A stretch of DNA of 64,000 bases from Superficieibacter sp. 1612_C1 (GCF_015234305.1 NZ_JADGMI010000004.1:186001-250000), one strand, 5' to 3'; counted from the stretch's first letter, positions 35,347 to 45,082 are shown. Notes: a model not told the origin generated them from the sequence alone. Numbers and translations: made by a program.

Positions 35347-36176
35347 ACTTTTTTCTCTCTTCGCGCTGGTCGGTACGCCTGGCGCTCATCGTCATCCTTC
35401 TGCTGGCGGTAATCGCGCTCACCAGTCAGTGGTGGCTACCCTGGGATCCGCAGGCCATTGATCTGCCGTCGCGTCTGCTGGCACCGGATAGCCAGCACTG
35501 GCTCGGCACCGATCATCTGGGGCGGGATATCTTCTCTCGCCTGCTGGCGGCGACCCGGGTCTCGCTCGGTTCGGTGATAGCCTGTCTGCTGCTGGTACTG
35601 GCGCTGGGGCTGGTTGTCGGCGGCAGCGCCGGGCTGATCGGTGGCCGTATCGATCAGGTGACCATGCGCGTCGCCGATATTTTTATGACCTTTCCGACCT
35701 CGATCCTCTCCTTTTTCCTGGTGGGCGTGCTGGGGACCGGGCTGACCAACGTGATCATCGCCATCGCGCTGTCGCACTGGGCCTGGTATGCGCGCATGGT
35801 ACGAACGTTAGTCATCTCCCTGCGCCAGCGTGAGTTTGTGCTGGCTGCACGGTTATCCGGCGCGGGGCATATGCGGGTGTTTATCGATCATCTGGCAGGC
35901 GCGGCGATACCGTCGCTGCTGGTGCTGGCGACGCTGGATATCGGCCATATGATGCTGCATGTCGCCGGGATGTCATTCCTCGGCCTCGGCGTGACCGCGC
36001 CGACACCGGAATGGGGCGTGATGATCAACGACGCGCGCCAGTATATCTGGACCCAGCCGCTGCAAATGGTCTGGCCGGGGCTGGCGCTGTTTATCAGCGT
36101 CATGGCTTTTAACCTGGTCGGTGACGCACTGCGCGATCACCTCGACCCCCATCTGGAAACGGAGCATGCCCACTGA
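35343..36176 (+). CDS. nikC: Nickel ABC transporter permease NikC
   Basis: Second permease subunit, 277 residues, six helices, with the DppC-type N terminus and [15 protein letters not shown]. It begins with GTG inside the nikB stop; a GTG start is supported by exact alignment with E. coli NikC (MNFFLSSRW). The stop overlaps nikD (TGATG). Confidence 0.95.
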   Translation: MNFFLSSRWSVRLALIVILLLAVIALTSQWWLPWDPQAIDLPSRLLAPDSQHWLGTDHLGRDIFSRLLAATRVSLGSVIACLLLVLALGLVVGGSAGLIGGRIDQVTMRVADIFMTFPTSILSFFLVGVLGTGLTNVIIAIALSHWAWYARMVRTLVISLRQREFVLAARLSGAGHMRVFIDHLAGAAIPSLLVLATLDIGHMMLHVAGMSFLGLGVTAPTPEWGVMINDARQYIWTQPLQMVWPGLALFISVMAFNLVGDALRDHLDPHLETEHAH

Positions 36177-36940
36177 TGCCGCAATCCATCGAACTGCAAA
36201 ATATTGCGCTTGAAGCGGACAAACCGCTGGTGCAGGGTGTGTCGCTGACCCTTAAACGCGGCCGCGTGCTGGCGCTGGTCGGCGGCAGCGGCAGCGGGAA
36301 ATCCCTGACCTGTGCGGCGGCGTTGGGCGTACTGCCCGCGGGCGTGCGCCAGACGGCGGGAATGCTGCTGGCAGATGGCCACCCCGTCACCTGCGCTGCG
36401 CTGCGCGGGCTGAAGGTGGCGACCATTATGCAAAACCCGCGTAGCGCCTTTAACCCACTGCATACCATGGCGACGCACGCGCGCGAGACCTGCCTGGCGC
36501 TCGGCAAACCGGCGGATGACGCCACGCTTATTGACGCGCTGGAGGCCATCGGGCTGGAGAACGCGGAGCGTGTACTGCGGCTCTATCCGTTTGAGATGAG
36601 CGGCGGCATGCTACAGCGAATGATGATCGCGATGTCGGTGCTGGCCGACGCGCCGTTTATCATTGCCGACGAGCCGACCACCGATCTGGACGCCGTCGCC
36701 CAGGCGCGGATTCTGGATCTGCTGGACGCTATCATTCAGCGCCGCGCGCCGGGGATGCTGATCGTCACGCACGATATGGGCGTGGTGGCGCGACTGGCGG
36801 ACGAGGTGGCGGTAATGGATCAGGGGCGGATTGTCGAACACAACAGCGTAGAGGCCATATTTCACGCTCCGCAGCATCCCGTCACGCGCGGCCTGCTGGC
36901 CGCACATCTGGCGCTTTATGGCATGGAGTTACCCGCATGA
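36176..36940 (+). CDS. nikD: Nickel ABC transporter ATPase NikD
   Basis: Cytoplasmic ATPase, 254 residues. Walker A is GGSGSGKS near residue 38, the signature is MSGGMLQR near 140 and Walker B has ADEPTTDLD near 161. Works with NikE to power import. It overlaps nikE by ATGA. Confidence 0.95.
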   Translation: MPQSIELQNIALEADKPLVQGVSLTLKRGRVLALVGGSGSGKSLTCAAALGVLPAGVRQTAGMLLADGHPVTCAALRGLKVATIMQNPRSAFNPLHTMATHARETCLALGKPADDATLIDALEAIGLENAERVLRLYPFEMSGGMLQRMMIAMSVLADAPFIIADEPTTDLDAVAQARILDLLDAIIQRRAPGMLIVTHDMGVVARLADEVAVMDQGRIVEHNSVEAIFHAPQHPVTRGLLAAHLALYGMELPA

Positions 36941-37713
36941 CGCTGCTTTCCGTTTCCGGCCTGGGGCACCGCTACCCCCACCAGCCTGCGGTGCTACGCG
37001 ATATTTCGCTAACGCTACAGGCAGGCGAAAGCGTGGCCCTGCTGGGCCGTAGCGGCTGTGGCAAAAGTACCCTGGCGCGGCTGCTGGTGGGGCTGGAGCG
37101 CCCGGAATCAGGCGATATCGTCTGGCGCGGCAAAACCCTGGCGCGCTTAGACCGGGCGTCCCGAAAGGCATTTCGCCGCGATATCCAGCTCGTGTTTCAG
37201 GATGCTATCAGCGCGGTGAACCCGCGCAAAACTGTCGGCGATATTATTGCCGAGCCGATGCGCCACCTGATGACGCTGGCGAAAAAAGAGCGGCGGGAGC
37301 GCATTGAGGAGATGCTTCGCGCTGTAGAACTGGATATTGATATCATAGACAAGCGGCCGTCTCAGTTGAGCGGCGGCCAGCTCCAGCGCGTTTGCCTGGC
37401 GCGCGCGCTGGTTGTCAGGCCCGCCCTGTTGATTCTGGATGAAGCGGTCTCAAGCCTGGACCTGGTATTACAGGCGGGCATCATCCAGCTTCTTAAGCGT
37501 TTACAGCAGCAGTTCGGCACTGCCTGCCTGTTCATTACTCACGATCTGCGTCTGGTCGAGCGTTTTTGCCAGCGAGTGATGGTGATGGATCGGGGGGAAA
37601 TTATCGAAACCGCTCCCGTGCAATCCCCATTACAGTTACAGACGCCGGAAGGTCAGGCGCTACAGCAGGCGGTGCTTCCCGCCTTCCCCTCTGCGCGACG
37701 CACGCAACCCTAA
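36937..37713 (+). CDS. nikE: Nickel ABC transporter ATPase NikE
   Basis: Second ATPase, 258 residues. Walker A is GRSGCGKS near residue 37, the signature is LSGGQLQR and Walker [12 protein letters not shown]. It is about ten residues shorter than the E. coli protein, mostly in the loop after HRYPH near the N terminus. nikR follows 12 bp later. Confidence 0.94.
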   Translation: MTLLSVSGLGHRYPHQPAVLRDISLTLQAGESVALLGRSGCGKSTLARLLVGLERPESGDIVWRGKTLARLDRASRKAFRRDIQLVFQDAISAVNPRKTVGDIIAEPMRHLMTLAKKERRERIEEMLRAVELDIDIIDKRPSQLSGGQLQRVCLARALVVRPALLILDEAVSSLDLVLQAGIIQLLKRLQQQFGTACLFITHDLRLVERFCQRVMVMDRGEIIETAPVQSPLQLQTPEGQALQQAVLPAFPSARRTQP

Positions 37714-37725
37714 GGACTCATCCCA

Positions 37726-38124
37726 ATGCAACGAATCACCATTACGCTTGACGACGATCTTCTCGTTACGCTGGACGCGCTAAGCCAGCAGCGGGGCTAC
37801 AACAACCGGTCAGAAGCGATTCGCGATATCCTGCGTAATACGCTGACGCATGAACACACTCAGCACGGCGGGCAGAACGGCTATGCGGTGTTGTCGTATG
37901 TTTATGAACATGAGAAGCGCGATCTCGCCAGCCGTATCGTCTCGGCGCAGCATCATCACCATGATTTATCTGTCTCCACGCTGCATGTGCATATTAATCA
38001 TGACGACTGCCTGGAAGTCGCGGTACTGAAGGGCAATATGCATGAAATCCAGCATTTCGCCGACGATGTGATCGCCCAGCGCGGCGTGCGTCACGGGCAT
38101 TTGCAGTGTCTGACGGAAGAGTGA
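37726..38124 (+). CDS. nikR: Nickel-responsive repressor NikR
   Basis: Ribbon-helix-helix repressor of the nik operon, 132 residues. The N-terminal DNA-binding strand begins [12 protein letters not shown]. The metal-binding domain keeps the square-planar nickel ligands, equivalent to His76, His87, His89 and Cys95, in [20 protein letters not shown]. Its operator lies at 32768-32795. Confidence 0.96.
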   Translation: MQRITITLDDDLLVTLDALSQQRGYNNRSEAIRDILRNTLTHEHTQHGGQNGYAVLSYVYEHEKRDLASRIVSAQHHHHDLSVSTLHVHINHDDCLEVAVLKGNMHEIQHFADDVIAQRGVRHGHLQCLTEE

Positions 38125-38130
38125 GGCCGG

Positions 38131-38310
38131 TTATGCGTCTGCGATAACCGAGTGCACAAAACCGAAGTGTTTGTAGAACCTCTGGGCATCTTCGTTGATG
38201 GCTTTCACCCCAATTTGCTCCGCGATATTAATGACGCGGTTTATAGCATCAATAAGGTGCTTCAAACTTTGCTCCAGGCGTTCCTCAACCCCATTACCCT
38301 TCGCCTGCTA
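38131..38310 (-). pseudogene. C-terminal remnant of a GNAT acetyltransferase
   Basis: On the minus strand the codons ending at the TAA at 38131-38133 read AEQIGVKAINEDAQRFYKHF then GFVHS. This is the characteristic C-terminal acetyltransferase segment of TacT-like GNAT proteins, in which a residue run such as V-V-D-A normally sits between VKA and INED. No start codon, acetyl-CoA loop or antitoxin gene is present and a stop precedes the fragment. It is a decayed gene, possibly once a toxin of a GNAT/RHH module; that role is inference. Confidence 0.6.
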
Positions 38311-38351
38311 CGCTTAATGATCCGAACATTCATCACAATCCGGAGCGAAGC

Positions 38352-39146
38352 ATGAAAATCGATTTTATGGGAAAAGTGGCGCTGGTGACCGCCTCCACCG
38401 GGGGGATTGGCTTAGGGATCGCCAAAGGGCTGGCGGAAAGTGGCGCAGAAGTGATTATCAACGGGCGCAGCGAAAGCAGCGTGAATCAGGGCATCCAGCA
38501 TCTTCAGCAGGCGGTGCCAGGCGCGCAGCTTCGCGCGGCGATTGCCGATCTCAGTACGCCGGAAGGCGTGCAGTCGCTACTTAAAGTGGCACCAGATGTC
38601 GATATTCTGGTTAATAATGCCGGGATTTTCGGGCCACAGGCTTTCTATTCCACTGATGACGATACCTGGGATAACTACTGGCAGACGAACGTGATGTCGG
38701 GCGTGCGCCTGTCGCGCGCGCTGCTGCCGGGCATGGTGCGCAAAGGCTGGGGACGCGTGGTGTTTATTTCATCAGAATCGGCACGCAATATTCCGGCTGA
38801 TATGATCCACTACGGCGTAACCAAAACGGCACTGCTTTCCCTCTCGCGCGGGCTGGCGAAATTCGTCGCGGGCAGCGGGGTGACGGTGAACAGCGTCCTG
38901 CCGGGACCAACCTTATCCGATGGTTTTGCCGCCATGATGAAGGATGAAGTAGAGAAAACCGGCAAATCGCTGGAGACGGTAGCGAAAGAGTTCGTGATGC
39001 AAAACCGCCCCAGTTCGGTGATCCAGCGCGCCGCCACGGTCGAAGAGGTGGCGAATATGGTGGTTTATGTCTGTTCAGAGCAGGCTTCCGCCACGTCGGG
39101 CGCGGCGCTGCGCGTGGATGGCGGTGTGGTGGACGATATTGTTTGA
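38352..39146 (+). CDS. Short-chain dehydrogenase/reductase of unknown substrate
   Basis: Classical SDR of 264 residues: TASTGGIG near 13-20, NNAG near 87-90 and the catalytic YGVTK motif. The start ATG has GGAGCGAAGC upstream. The gene stands alone between the GNAT remnant and REP elements; E. coli K-12 has rhsB-related DNA in this interval. Substrate cannot be told from sequence. Confidence 0.85.
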   Translation: MKIDFMGKVALVTASTGGIGLGIAKGLAESGAEVIINGRSESSVNQGIQHLQQAVPGAQLRAAIADLSTPEGVQSLLKVAPDVDILVNNAGIFGPQAFYSTDDDTWDNYWQTNVMSGVRLSRALLPGMVRKGWGRVVFISSESARNIPADMIHYGVTKTALLSLSRGLAKFVAGSGVTVNSVLPGPTLSDGFAAMMKDEVEKTGKSLETVAKEFVMQNRPSSVIQRAATVEEVANMVVYVCSEQASATSGAALRVDGGVVDDIV

Positions 39147-39204
39147 CGTGAGCCGCAGCCAGGGCTGATGAGCGCAACCATTCGGCCAGGCATGTACCTC
39201 ATAA

Positions 39205-39320
39205 TGCCTGGCGGCGCTGCGCTTGCACAGGCCTACAAATTACGTTAACCCTACACCAAAGGCAGAGTCAATCGGCAACCCAACACCGTAGGCCGGGCAA
39301 GGCGCAGCCGCCGCCCGGCA
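39205..39320. repeat. REP pair
   Basis: A REP element at 39205-39237 (GCCTGGCGGCGCTGCGCTTG... GGCCTAC) and an inverted, related one at 39287-39320 (GTAGGCCGGGCAAGGCGC...). They separate the SDR gene from the yeaR-like cassette on the other strand. Confidence 0.78.
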
Positions 39321-39362
39321 AACCACCAGCACAAGCCAGCAATACGCCTTTCGTGACCGGCG

Positions 39363-39719
39363 TTAACCGCGGTGCGTATTCACCACCTGGCCAATCCCCT
39401 TACCTTCCAGCGCTTCGTCCGGATCGGCAAAGAAATCAATATTGAAATACGTGTCGTCGGTCAACAGCTCAATACGATGCCAGTACTGCGGCGGACTAAT
39501 ACCGAAATGCCCGGCCTCAATCACGACCTCAATTTCCGCCGTGGTGTCATTTTCGCTGGCAAAGCCGAAATATTTCACCGCCCCTTCCATCACCGAAAGG
39601 CGGCCATAGACGCCTTTTTTGGTGTTGTGGTGAGTTAACAACGCCTGAGGAACCGTCTGTTTATCCCAGAACGGCGTGGAACGGGTGTGACGAAAATGAG
39701 CAGGGATTTGAAACGCCAT
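39363..39719 (-). CDS. YeaR-like DUF1971 cupin-type protein (copy B)
   Basis: A 118-residue member of the TehB/YeaR-like DUF1971 family, with HTRSTPFW-like N terminus (RHTRSTPFWDKQ), GRLSVMEGAVKY and PPQYWHRIELLTDDTYF. GGAGG lies 7 bases before ATG 39719. E. coli YeaR is encoded with YoaG in a nitrate/NO-responsive operon. This is the third gene of a yeaR-yoaG-yeaR cassette. It diverges from copy A mainly between residues 25 and 35 and at the C terminus. Biochemical role unknown. Confidence 0.82.
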   Translation of the reverse strand: MAFQIPAHFRHTRSTPFWDKQTVPQALLTHHNTKKGVYGRLSVMEGAVKYFGFASENDTTAEIEVVIEAGHFGISPPQYWHRIELLTDDTYFNIDFFADPDEALEGKGIGQVVNTHRG

Positions 39720-39743
39720 AATCAATCCTCCAGAGGGGTGAAA

Positions 39744-40085
39744 TTACCAGCCGCACACGTTAGTTTCTTCGTCAGACTCATAGCCGCGAACGATATTAAT
39801 CAAATCTTTTACGCTATCCGCCGCATTCAGCGGGTCCTGCAACTCACTCAGGCTGGCAAAATTTTTATCTACCGAGATACCGTTATTGTTATTCGTCACC
39901 GTCAGGACAAATTCATCCGCATTTTCCTTTGCCGCTGACAAACCAGAAACCAACTCCGTCACCGCCTGCACGGCAAGATCCGGCACATACAGGGACATTG
40001 GTTTCAAATACACTTTATCTTCGGTTTCATTATTGCTGCTATTCGTTACTGCCAGAGAATAACCTCTATTTTCTGTCGTCATCAT
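39744..40085 (-). CDS. YoaG-like DUF1869 protein with two repeats
   Basis: E. coli YoaG is about 60 residues and ends in VCGW. Here a 113-residue protein ends VRGYESDEETNVCGW and appears to hold two copies of the family domain. The N-terminal half starts GYSLAVTNSSNN and has YLKPMSLYVPDLAVQAVTELV; the C-terminal half starts FVLTVTNNNNGISVDKNF and has DSVKDLINIV. GAGG lies before two tandem ATGs (40085 or 40082). It sits between two yeaR-like genes. Function unknown. Confidence 0.78.
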   Translation of the reverse strand: MMTTENRGYSLAVTNSSNNETEDKVYLKPMSLYVPDLAVQAVTELVSGLSAAKENADEFVLTVTNNNNGISVDKNFASLSELQDPLNAADSVKDLINIVRGYESDEETNVCGW

Positions 40086-40092
40086 GAACACC

Positions 40093-40425
40093 TCAGCCTT
40101 CAATCAAAATTTTCGGGTCTACATAAAAATCTACGCAAAATAGCGTATCGTCCGTTAAAGCTTCTATGTTGTGCCATTTCTCCGGTGGGAAAACGCCAAA
40201 TTCTCCGGTGTTAATCGTCAGCGTTTCCACCGGCTCAGGGCTGGTCTCATCTGCATAACCGTAATAGCGGATCGCGCCGCGCATTACGCTTAAGCGGGGA
40301 TAAACGCCCTGCCGCGTACCGGCGTCGAGGTGACGTTTCCAGATAGATGCAGGCGCGGTCTCATTATTCCAGAACGGCGTAGAACGGGTGTGAACATAGT
40401 GAGCGGGGATAGCGATACGTTGCAT
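40093..40425 (-). CDS. yeaR: YeaR-like DUF1971 cupin-type protein (copy A)
   Basis: A 110-residue protein much like E. coli YeaR: HYVHTRSTPFWNNETAP, GVYPRLSVMRGAIRYYGYAD and FPPEKWHNIEALTDDTLF. AGAGG precedes the ATG. First gene of the cassette; the DUF1869 gene follows within 8 bp. In E. coli yeaR-yoaG is induced by nitrate via NarL and by NO via NsrR. The symbol is by family; orthology was not tested. Confidence 0.8.
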   Translation of the reverse strand: MQRIAIPAHYVHTRSTPFWNNETAPASIWKRHLDAGTRQGVYPRLSVMRGAIRYYGYADETSPEPVETLTINTGEFGVFPPEKWHNIEALTDDTLFCVDFYVDPKILIEG

Positions 40426-40636
40426 ATTTCAGCCTCTTGCGGCTCCCTGAAGCGTGCTCAGAGAAAAAGGAAATCATATGTTGCATATCATATACCTGTT
40501 TTTGAATTTTTGCGGTGCTTTTTTTGGTGGGTATTTTTACACTATTTTATCTACTGCGGGAATAATCCATGATGGGCTTCAACAATAATATCGATCTGCC
40601 ACCTGTGCCTGAGCAACCAATGAGAATTAATAATTG

Positions 40637-40652
40637 TACTCCCTAAGGATTA
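40637..40652 (-). promoter_or_regulatory. Candidate NarL/NarP 7-2-7 site
   Basis: TACTCCC-TA-AGGATTA fits the NarL inverted heptamer pattern (TACYYMT-N2-AKRRGTA) at 12 of 14 positions. It lies about 210 bp before the yeaR-like start codon, farther than expected unless the leader is long. The surrounding 40426-40710 stretch has no convincing gene. Confidence 0.3.
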
Positions 40653-40710
40653 ATTAAAATGCCGCACATTTCATGCACGGCGGGAATAATAAATAAGGAC
40701 GAACATTACT

Positions 40711-41925
40711 TTATGACGACGTCTCAGCGCGTTGCGACATGATTAACGCCTGGGCGCACGCCCAGGCACTCGACCACGCCCACTGGAAGTTATATCCCCC
40801 CAGCCAGCCGGTCACATCCATCACTTCGCCGATAAAATAGAGCCCCGGCACATTACGTGCTTCCATCGTGCGCGATGAAAGCTCATGGGTATCGACCCCG
40901 CCGAGGGTCACTTCCGCCGTGCGGTAGCCTTCCGTCCCGTTGGGCTGTACGCGCCAGGCCGTTAATACCTCTACCAGTGCCTGCTGATCGCGCGCGTTAA
41001 GCTGTTTCAGCGTAACGTCCGGGATTTGCCCTAACTGCTGTAAACACTCGACCAGCCGTTTAGGAAGGTGCATCGCGAGCGTATTTTTCAGGCTTTGATT
41101 AGGATGCGCCGCACGTTGTTCATTCAGGAAGCTCTCCAGGTCGCAATCCGGCAACAGATTAATACTGACAAACTCGCCGGGTTGCCAGTAGCTGGAGATT
41201 TGCAGCACCGCCGGGCCTGAAAGCCCCCGGTGGGTAAACAGCAGGCTTTCGCGGAACAGCGTGCCGTCCTGCGCGGTAATGACTGACGGCACCGAGACGC
41301 CGGAAAGCGTCTGTAACGGCTCCAGCAGCGGTTTATGCAGGGTAAAGGGAACCAGCCCGGCGCGCGTCGGCAGCACCTTCAGACCGAACTGCTCCGCGAT
41401 TTTATAGCCAAAAGGAGACGCGCCCAGTCCCGGCATCGAAAGGCCGCCGCTGGCGATAACCAGTTGTCTGGTCGCAACCGCATCGCCGTTGAGTTGCAGG
41501 ATATACCCGTCGTCATCGCGTTCGACGCTCAGCACCTCGCTGCGCAGTCGCGTTGTCACCTGTCCCTTTTCACACTCCTTCACCAGCATATCGACGATTT
41601 GCTGCGCGGAATCGTCACAAAAGAGCTGGCCCAGCGCCTTTTCATGCCAGGCAATGTTGTACTTCCCTACCAGCTCGATAAAATCCCACTGGGTATAGCG
41701 TGCCAGTGCTGACTTACAAAAATGCGGGTTCTGACTCAGATAGGCGGCAGGTTCGACGTAGAGGTTGGTAAAATTACAGCGTCCTCCACCCGACATCAGA
41801 ATTTTGCGGCCCGGTTTTTTGCCGTTATCAAGCAGCAGTACACGGCTTCCGGCCTGGCCTGCCGTGGCCGCACAAAACATTCCTGCGGCACCCGCACCGA
41901 TAACAATGGCATCAAACCTTTCCAC
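40711..41925 (-). CDS. yhiN: HI0933-family flavoprotein YhiN
   Basis: Predicted FAD-dependent oxidoreductase of 404 residues with dinucleotide motif IGAGAAGM near residue 9, GRKILMSGGGRCNFTN and the C-terminal GEVMDVTGWLGGYNFQWAW. A GTG at 41925 is the start, 8 bases after GAGG. The in-frame ATG at 41982 would add a 19-residue tail not seen in E. coli YhiN. Function not established. Divergent from pitA. Confidence 0.92.
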   Translation of the reverse strand: MERFDAIVIGAGAAGMFCAATAGQAGSRVLLLDNGKKPGRKILMSGGGRCNFTNLYVEPAAYLSQNPHFCKSALARYTQWDFIELVGKYNIAWHEKALGQLFCDDSAQQIVDMLVKECEKGQVTTRLRSEVLSVERDDDGYILQLNGDAVATRQLVIASGGLSMPGLGASPFGYKIAEQFGLKVLPTRAGLVPFTLHKPLLEPLQTLSGVSVPSVITAQDGTLFRESLLFTHRGLSGPAVLQISSYWQPGEFVSINLLPDCDLESFLNEQRAAHPNQSLKNTLAMHLPKRLVECLQQLGQIPDVTLKQLNARDQQALVEVLTAWRVQPNGTEGYRTAEVTLGGVDTHELSSRTMEARNVPGLYFIGEVMDVTGWLGGYNFQWAWSSAWACAQALIMSQRAETSS

Positions 41926-42155
41926 AGCAACATCCTCTCTCAAATCAGGGCGTGAATTGTAAAGATTACCCAGTGGTCGCACCAGCGTAAAAATGCGCTG
42001 TATCCATCATTTCATTGAAATCTATAAGATAAATCTTTAGCACGATCTGACAAAGCACGACTAATATCAAAAAAAGGCTATATTTCACTTTGCCCGCGCC
42101 GCCAAAGTCACTGATAATGCGCCGCGTTCATGTCCTCAAAATGGCGTAACGTCCT

Positions 42156-43652
42156 ATGCTACATTTGTTTGCTGGTCTTGATTTCCATACGGGCCTTTTG
42201 TTATTGCTTGCTCTGGTTTTTGTGCTGTTTTACGAAGCCATCAACGGCTTCCATGACACTGCGAATGCTGTTGCAACCGTGATTTATACCCGTGCAATGC
42301 GCTCGCAACTCGCGGTGGTCATGGCTGCGGTATTTAACTTTTTCGGCGTTCTGCTCGGCGGATTGAGCGTGGCCTATGCGATTGTGCATATGCTGCCAAC
42401 CGATCTGCTACTGAATGTCAGCTCCGCTCACGGCCTGGCGATGGTTTTCTCCATGCTGCTGGCGGCTATCATCTGGAACCTGGGGACCTGGTATTTTGGT
42501 TTGCCGGCCTCCAGTTCTCATACCCTGATTGGCGCAATCATCGGCATTGGTTTAACCAACGCATTGATGAGCGGTACATCGGTGGTCGATGCGCTCAACA
42601 TTCCCAAAGTTATCAACATCTTTGCCTCGTTGATTGTGTCTCCCATCGTTGGCCTGATCTTCGCAGGGGGCCTGGTGTTTATTTTGCGTCGCTACTGGAG
42701 CGGCACCAAAAAACGCGCCCGTATCCACCTGACGCCAGCCGAACGTGAAAAGAAAGACGGGAAGAAAAAACCGCCGTTCTGGACGCGTATCGCGCTGATC
42801 CTGTCCGCCATTGGCGTGAGTTTTTCTCACGGTGCGAATGACGGACAGAAAGGGATTGGCCTGATTATGCTGGTACTGATTGGCGTTGCGCCTGCGGGAT
42901 TCGTAGTTAACATGAATGCCTCTGGCTACGACATTACCCGTACTCGCGACGCGATCAATAACGTAGAAGTCTATTTCCAGCAGCATCCGGACTTCCTGCA
43001 AAAAGCGATCGAAAAAGAGCCGGCGATTCCGACGCCGGAACAAACCGGTAACAAGCCGGCCGAGTTTCATTGCCATCCTGGCCTGGCGATTAACGCGCTA
43101 AACCGCGCTAAAACGATGCTGGGCGACATTGATAACTACGATAAGCTTCCGGTAGAGCAACGTAGCCAGCTGCGCCGCATCATGCTGTGTATTGCGGATA
43201 CAACCGATAAAGTCGCTAAGATGCCGAATGTCAGCGCTGACGATCAGCGTCTGCTCAAAAAGCTGAAAGGCGATATGCTCAGCACCATTGAGTATGCCCC
43301 TATCTGGATCATCATGGCCGTCGCGTTAGCGCTGGGTATTGGTACCATGATTGGCTGGCGACGTGTTGCCACCACTATCGGTGAAAAAATCGGTAAAAAA
43401 GGCATGACCTATGCACAGGGCATGTCCGCTCAGATGACGGCAGCGGTCTCCATCGGGCTTGCCAGCTATACCGGCATGCCGGTTTCCACCACCCACGTTC
43501 TCTCATCCTCCGTGGCGGGGACGATGATCGTAGACGGTGGCGGTCTGCAACGCAAAACCGTGACCAGCATATTGATGGCGTGGGTCTTTACGCTTCCAGC
43601 CTCAATCCTGCTGTCGGGCGTACTGTACTGGCTGGCCTTGCATATCATTTAA
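42156..43652 (+). CDS. pitA: Low-affinity phosphate/metal-phosphate transporter PitA
   Basis: Proton-coupled importer of phosphate as metal-phosphate complexes, 498 residues with about ten helices in two inverted repeats. The PiT signatures are [11 protein letters not shown] near the N terminus and [12 protein letters not shown] near the C terminus, with [10 protein letters not shown] in the middle. Followed by an intrinsic terminator. Confidence 0.97.
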   Translation: MLHLFAGLDFHTGLLLLLALVFVLFYEAINGFHDTANAVATVIYTRAMRSQLAVVMAAVFNFFGVLLGGLSVAYAIVHMLPTDLLLNVSSAHGLAMVFSMLLAAIIWNLGTWYFGLPASSSHTLIGAIIGIGLTNALMSGTSVVDALNIPKVINIFASLIVSPIVGLIFAGGLVFILRRYWSGTKKRARIHLTPAEREKKDGKKKPPFWTRIALILSAIGVSFSHGANDGQKGIGLIMLVLIGVAPAGFVVNMNASGYDITRTRDAINNVEVYFQQHPDFLQKAIEKEPAIPTPEQTGNKPAEFHCHPGLAINALNRAKTMLGDIDNYDKLPVEQRSQLRRIMLCIADTTDKVAKMPNVSADDQRLLKKLKGDMLSTIEYAPIWIIMAVALALGIGTMIGWRRVATTIGEKIGKKGMTYAQGMSAQMTAAVSIGLASYTGMPVSTTHVLSSSVAGTMIVDGGGLQRKTVTSILMAWVFTLPASILLSGVLYWLALHII

Positions 43653-43676
43653 CGGCGGGTATTGCAGAAAACAGAA

Positions 43677-43706
43677 GCGGGTCAGGAAACTGGCCCGCTT
43701 TTTTTT
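43677..43706 (+). terminator. pitA terminator
   Basis: Stem GCGGGTCAG pairing with CTGGCCCGC around a GAAA loop (one T-G wobble), then eight T residues. It lies between the convergent pitA and uspB genes; the opposite side has only a weak T-rich run, so it works mainly for pitA. Confidence 0.9.
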
Positions 43707-44041
43707 CAGTGCCAAATCATCAACGCGATCAGACTGACCACCACCAGCCCACACAAAAAGCTGGTCAAAATAAACTGTCCGCGCACGCGTTCACAGCGGC
43801 GGATAAACTCATCATCATGATGATCAAGGTAGCGTTGAGCATAGATATACCACACCAGTCGCACCTGCTTGCCGGGCTGACCGTGAGACGTAAAGAAACC
43901 GCCACCATCGACGTACTGGTAAAGCAAAGGGTCACAGCCGCGTAATACCACTAACAGCGCACGCAGGGATGAAAAATAGCGTGCCATGTTAACAACACAA
44001 ACAACACATAGAGCCCAAAAAAGCGCGATGGTGCTGATCAT
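43706..44041 (-). CDS. uspB: Universal stress protein B (UspB)
   Basis: Small inner-membrane protein of 111 residues with two hydrophobic helices, one at each end, and the conserved [15 protein letters not shown] segment. In E. coli it is sigma-S dependent and needed for ethanol resistance in stationary phase. The start at 44041 gives the E. coli length; an ATG 57 bp upstream is in frame. Divergent from uspA. Confidence 0.94.
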   Translation of the reverse strand: MISTIALFWALCVVCVVNMARYFSSLRALLVVLRGCDPLLYQYVDGGGFFTSHGQPGKQVRLVWYIYAQRYLDHHDDEFIRRCERVRGQFILTSFLCGLVVVSLIALMIWH

Positions 44042-44433
44042 ACCGCCTCCCCGGCAATTACCCACCGTTAAAGCCTGCGGGCAATCGCTCCCCAACATAC
44101 GGACAAAGAGTTCATTGAAAGAGTGAGAAACCGATCACGTTTATTTATCCGACCGGCTCATTAAATAGTGTAGGAGATCAGTTAATTTTTTTACCATAAC
44201 GTTAACCATTATCAATGCAATTGTCTGAAAATTTTGTTCAACTTTGAGTTGAGCAAGCGACATTGACGAAGGACCTGGTGCGCTATAAGGTAGGATCATC
44301 CTCTACACCAGGCTTCTAAAGGCAGGGCTTATTCATCCCGCGCGTGTAGTACGCAGGACGCGGAACAAGACAGCCAGCGACAGCAGGCGGTCCGGCCCAC
44401 TGGTCATCGACAACTTATGGAAGGAGTAACACT
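44042..44433. other. uspB-uspA divergent control region
   Basis: 392 bp without a gene. It is AT-rich around 44160-44240 and contains a candidate uspA promoter at 44263-44289. The remaining part should hold the uspB promoter and the uspA leader; no further elements could be defined by eye. Confidence 0.6.
44263..44289 (+). promoter_or_regulatory. Candidate uspA promoter
   Basis: TTGACG (44263-44268) and TATAAG (44284-44289) with a 15-bp spacer lie about 145 bp before the uspA start. The short spacer suggests activator or ppGpp dependence, known for E. coli uspA. By-eye call. Confidence 0.4.
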
Positions 44434-44871
44434 ATGGCTTACAAACACATTCTCATTGCGGTTGACCTGTCTCCAGAAAGCAAAGTGCTGGTAGACAAAG
44501 CGGTATCCATGGCGCGTCCTTACGATGCAAAAATTTCCCTGATCCATGTGGATGTTAACTACTCCGATCTATACACCGGTCTGATTGATGTGAACCTCGG
44601 CGATATGCAAAAACGCATCTCTGAAGAAACGCATCATGCCCTGAGTGAACTCTCCGCCAATGCCAACTACCCTATCACCGAAACCCTGAGCGGCAGCGGC
44701 GATCTGGGTCAGGTGCTGGTTGATGCGATTAAAAAATATGACATGGACCTGGTCGTTTGCGGCCATCATCAGGATTTCTGGAGCAAACTCATGTCATCTG
44801 CTCGCCAATTGATTAATACCGTGCATGTCGACATGCTGATCGTCCCGCTGCGCGACGAAGAAGACGAATAA
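44434..44871 (+). CDS. uspA: Universal stress protein A
   Basis: Cytoplasmic stress protein of 145 residues, the UspA fold from [16 protein letters not shown] to [12 protein letters not shown]. It lacks the ATP-binding G-2x-G-9x-G pattern, as does E. coli UspA. AAGGAG precedes the ATG. Induced by growth arrest in E. coli. Followed by a strong terminator. Confidence 0.96.
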   Translation: MAYKHILIAVDLSPESKVLVDKAVSMARPYDAKISLIHVDVNYSDLYTGLIDVNLGDMQKRISEETHHALSELSANANYPITETLSGSGDLGQVLVDAIKKYDMDLVVCGHHQDFWSKLMSSARQLINTVHVDMLIVPLRDEEDE

Positions 44872-44889
44872 AACTGCACTTTGCCAACA

Positions 44890-44918
44890 AAAAACTGCGG
44901 CGGGTCCGCAGTTTTTTT
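44890..44918 (+). terminator. uspA terminator
   Basis: ACTGCGG pairs with CCGCAGT (44894-44911) and seven T residues follow; an A-rich run precedes the stem. Typical Rho-independent terminator. Confidence 0.9.
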
Positions 44919-45037
44919 ATGCCTGCCTTTCCCCCGTTTCTCCTGCTAACGCCTTAATTTTCTCTTCGCCACCACGCCTTCGCATTGCTTATTTCACCAT
45001 TAAATAACAATCATCAAACACACTAAAAACACAAACA

Positions 45038-45082
45038 TGCACGTAAATGCATTAAAAATATTAATAAACGCATTTACGCGCA
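45038..45082. repeat. Upstream inverted repeat of the hexitol operon
   Basis: TGCACGTAAATGC (45038-45050) and GCATTTACGCGCA (45070-45082) are inverted repeats matching at 12 of 13 positions across a 19-bp AT-rich loop. Its half-site shares ATGC and CGCG elements with the two larger palindromes in the island but in a different order. A regulator-binding site is plausible. Confidence 0.55.

Noticed and set aside
36109-36549. Frames opposite nikC/nikD
   Set aside because: Antisense to nikD Walker A; Ser/Ala-rich shadow.
40570-40647. Small plus-strand frame (MMGFNNNIDLPPVPEQ...)
   Set aside because: About 25 codons with only a weak purine run upstream and no known relative; also overlaps the NarL-like site. 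Not enough support to call a gene.
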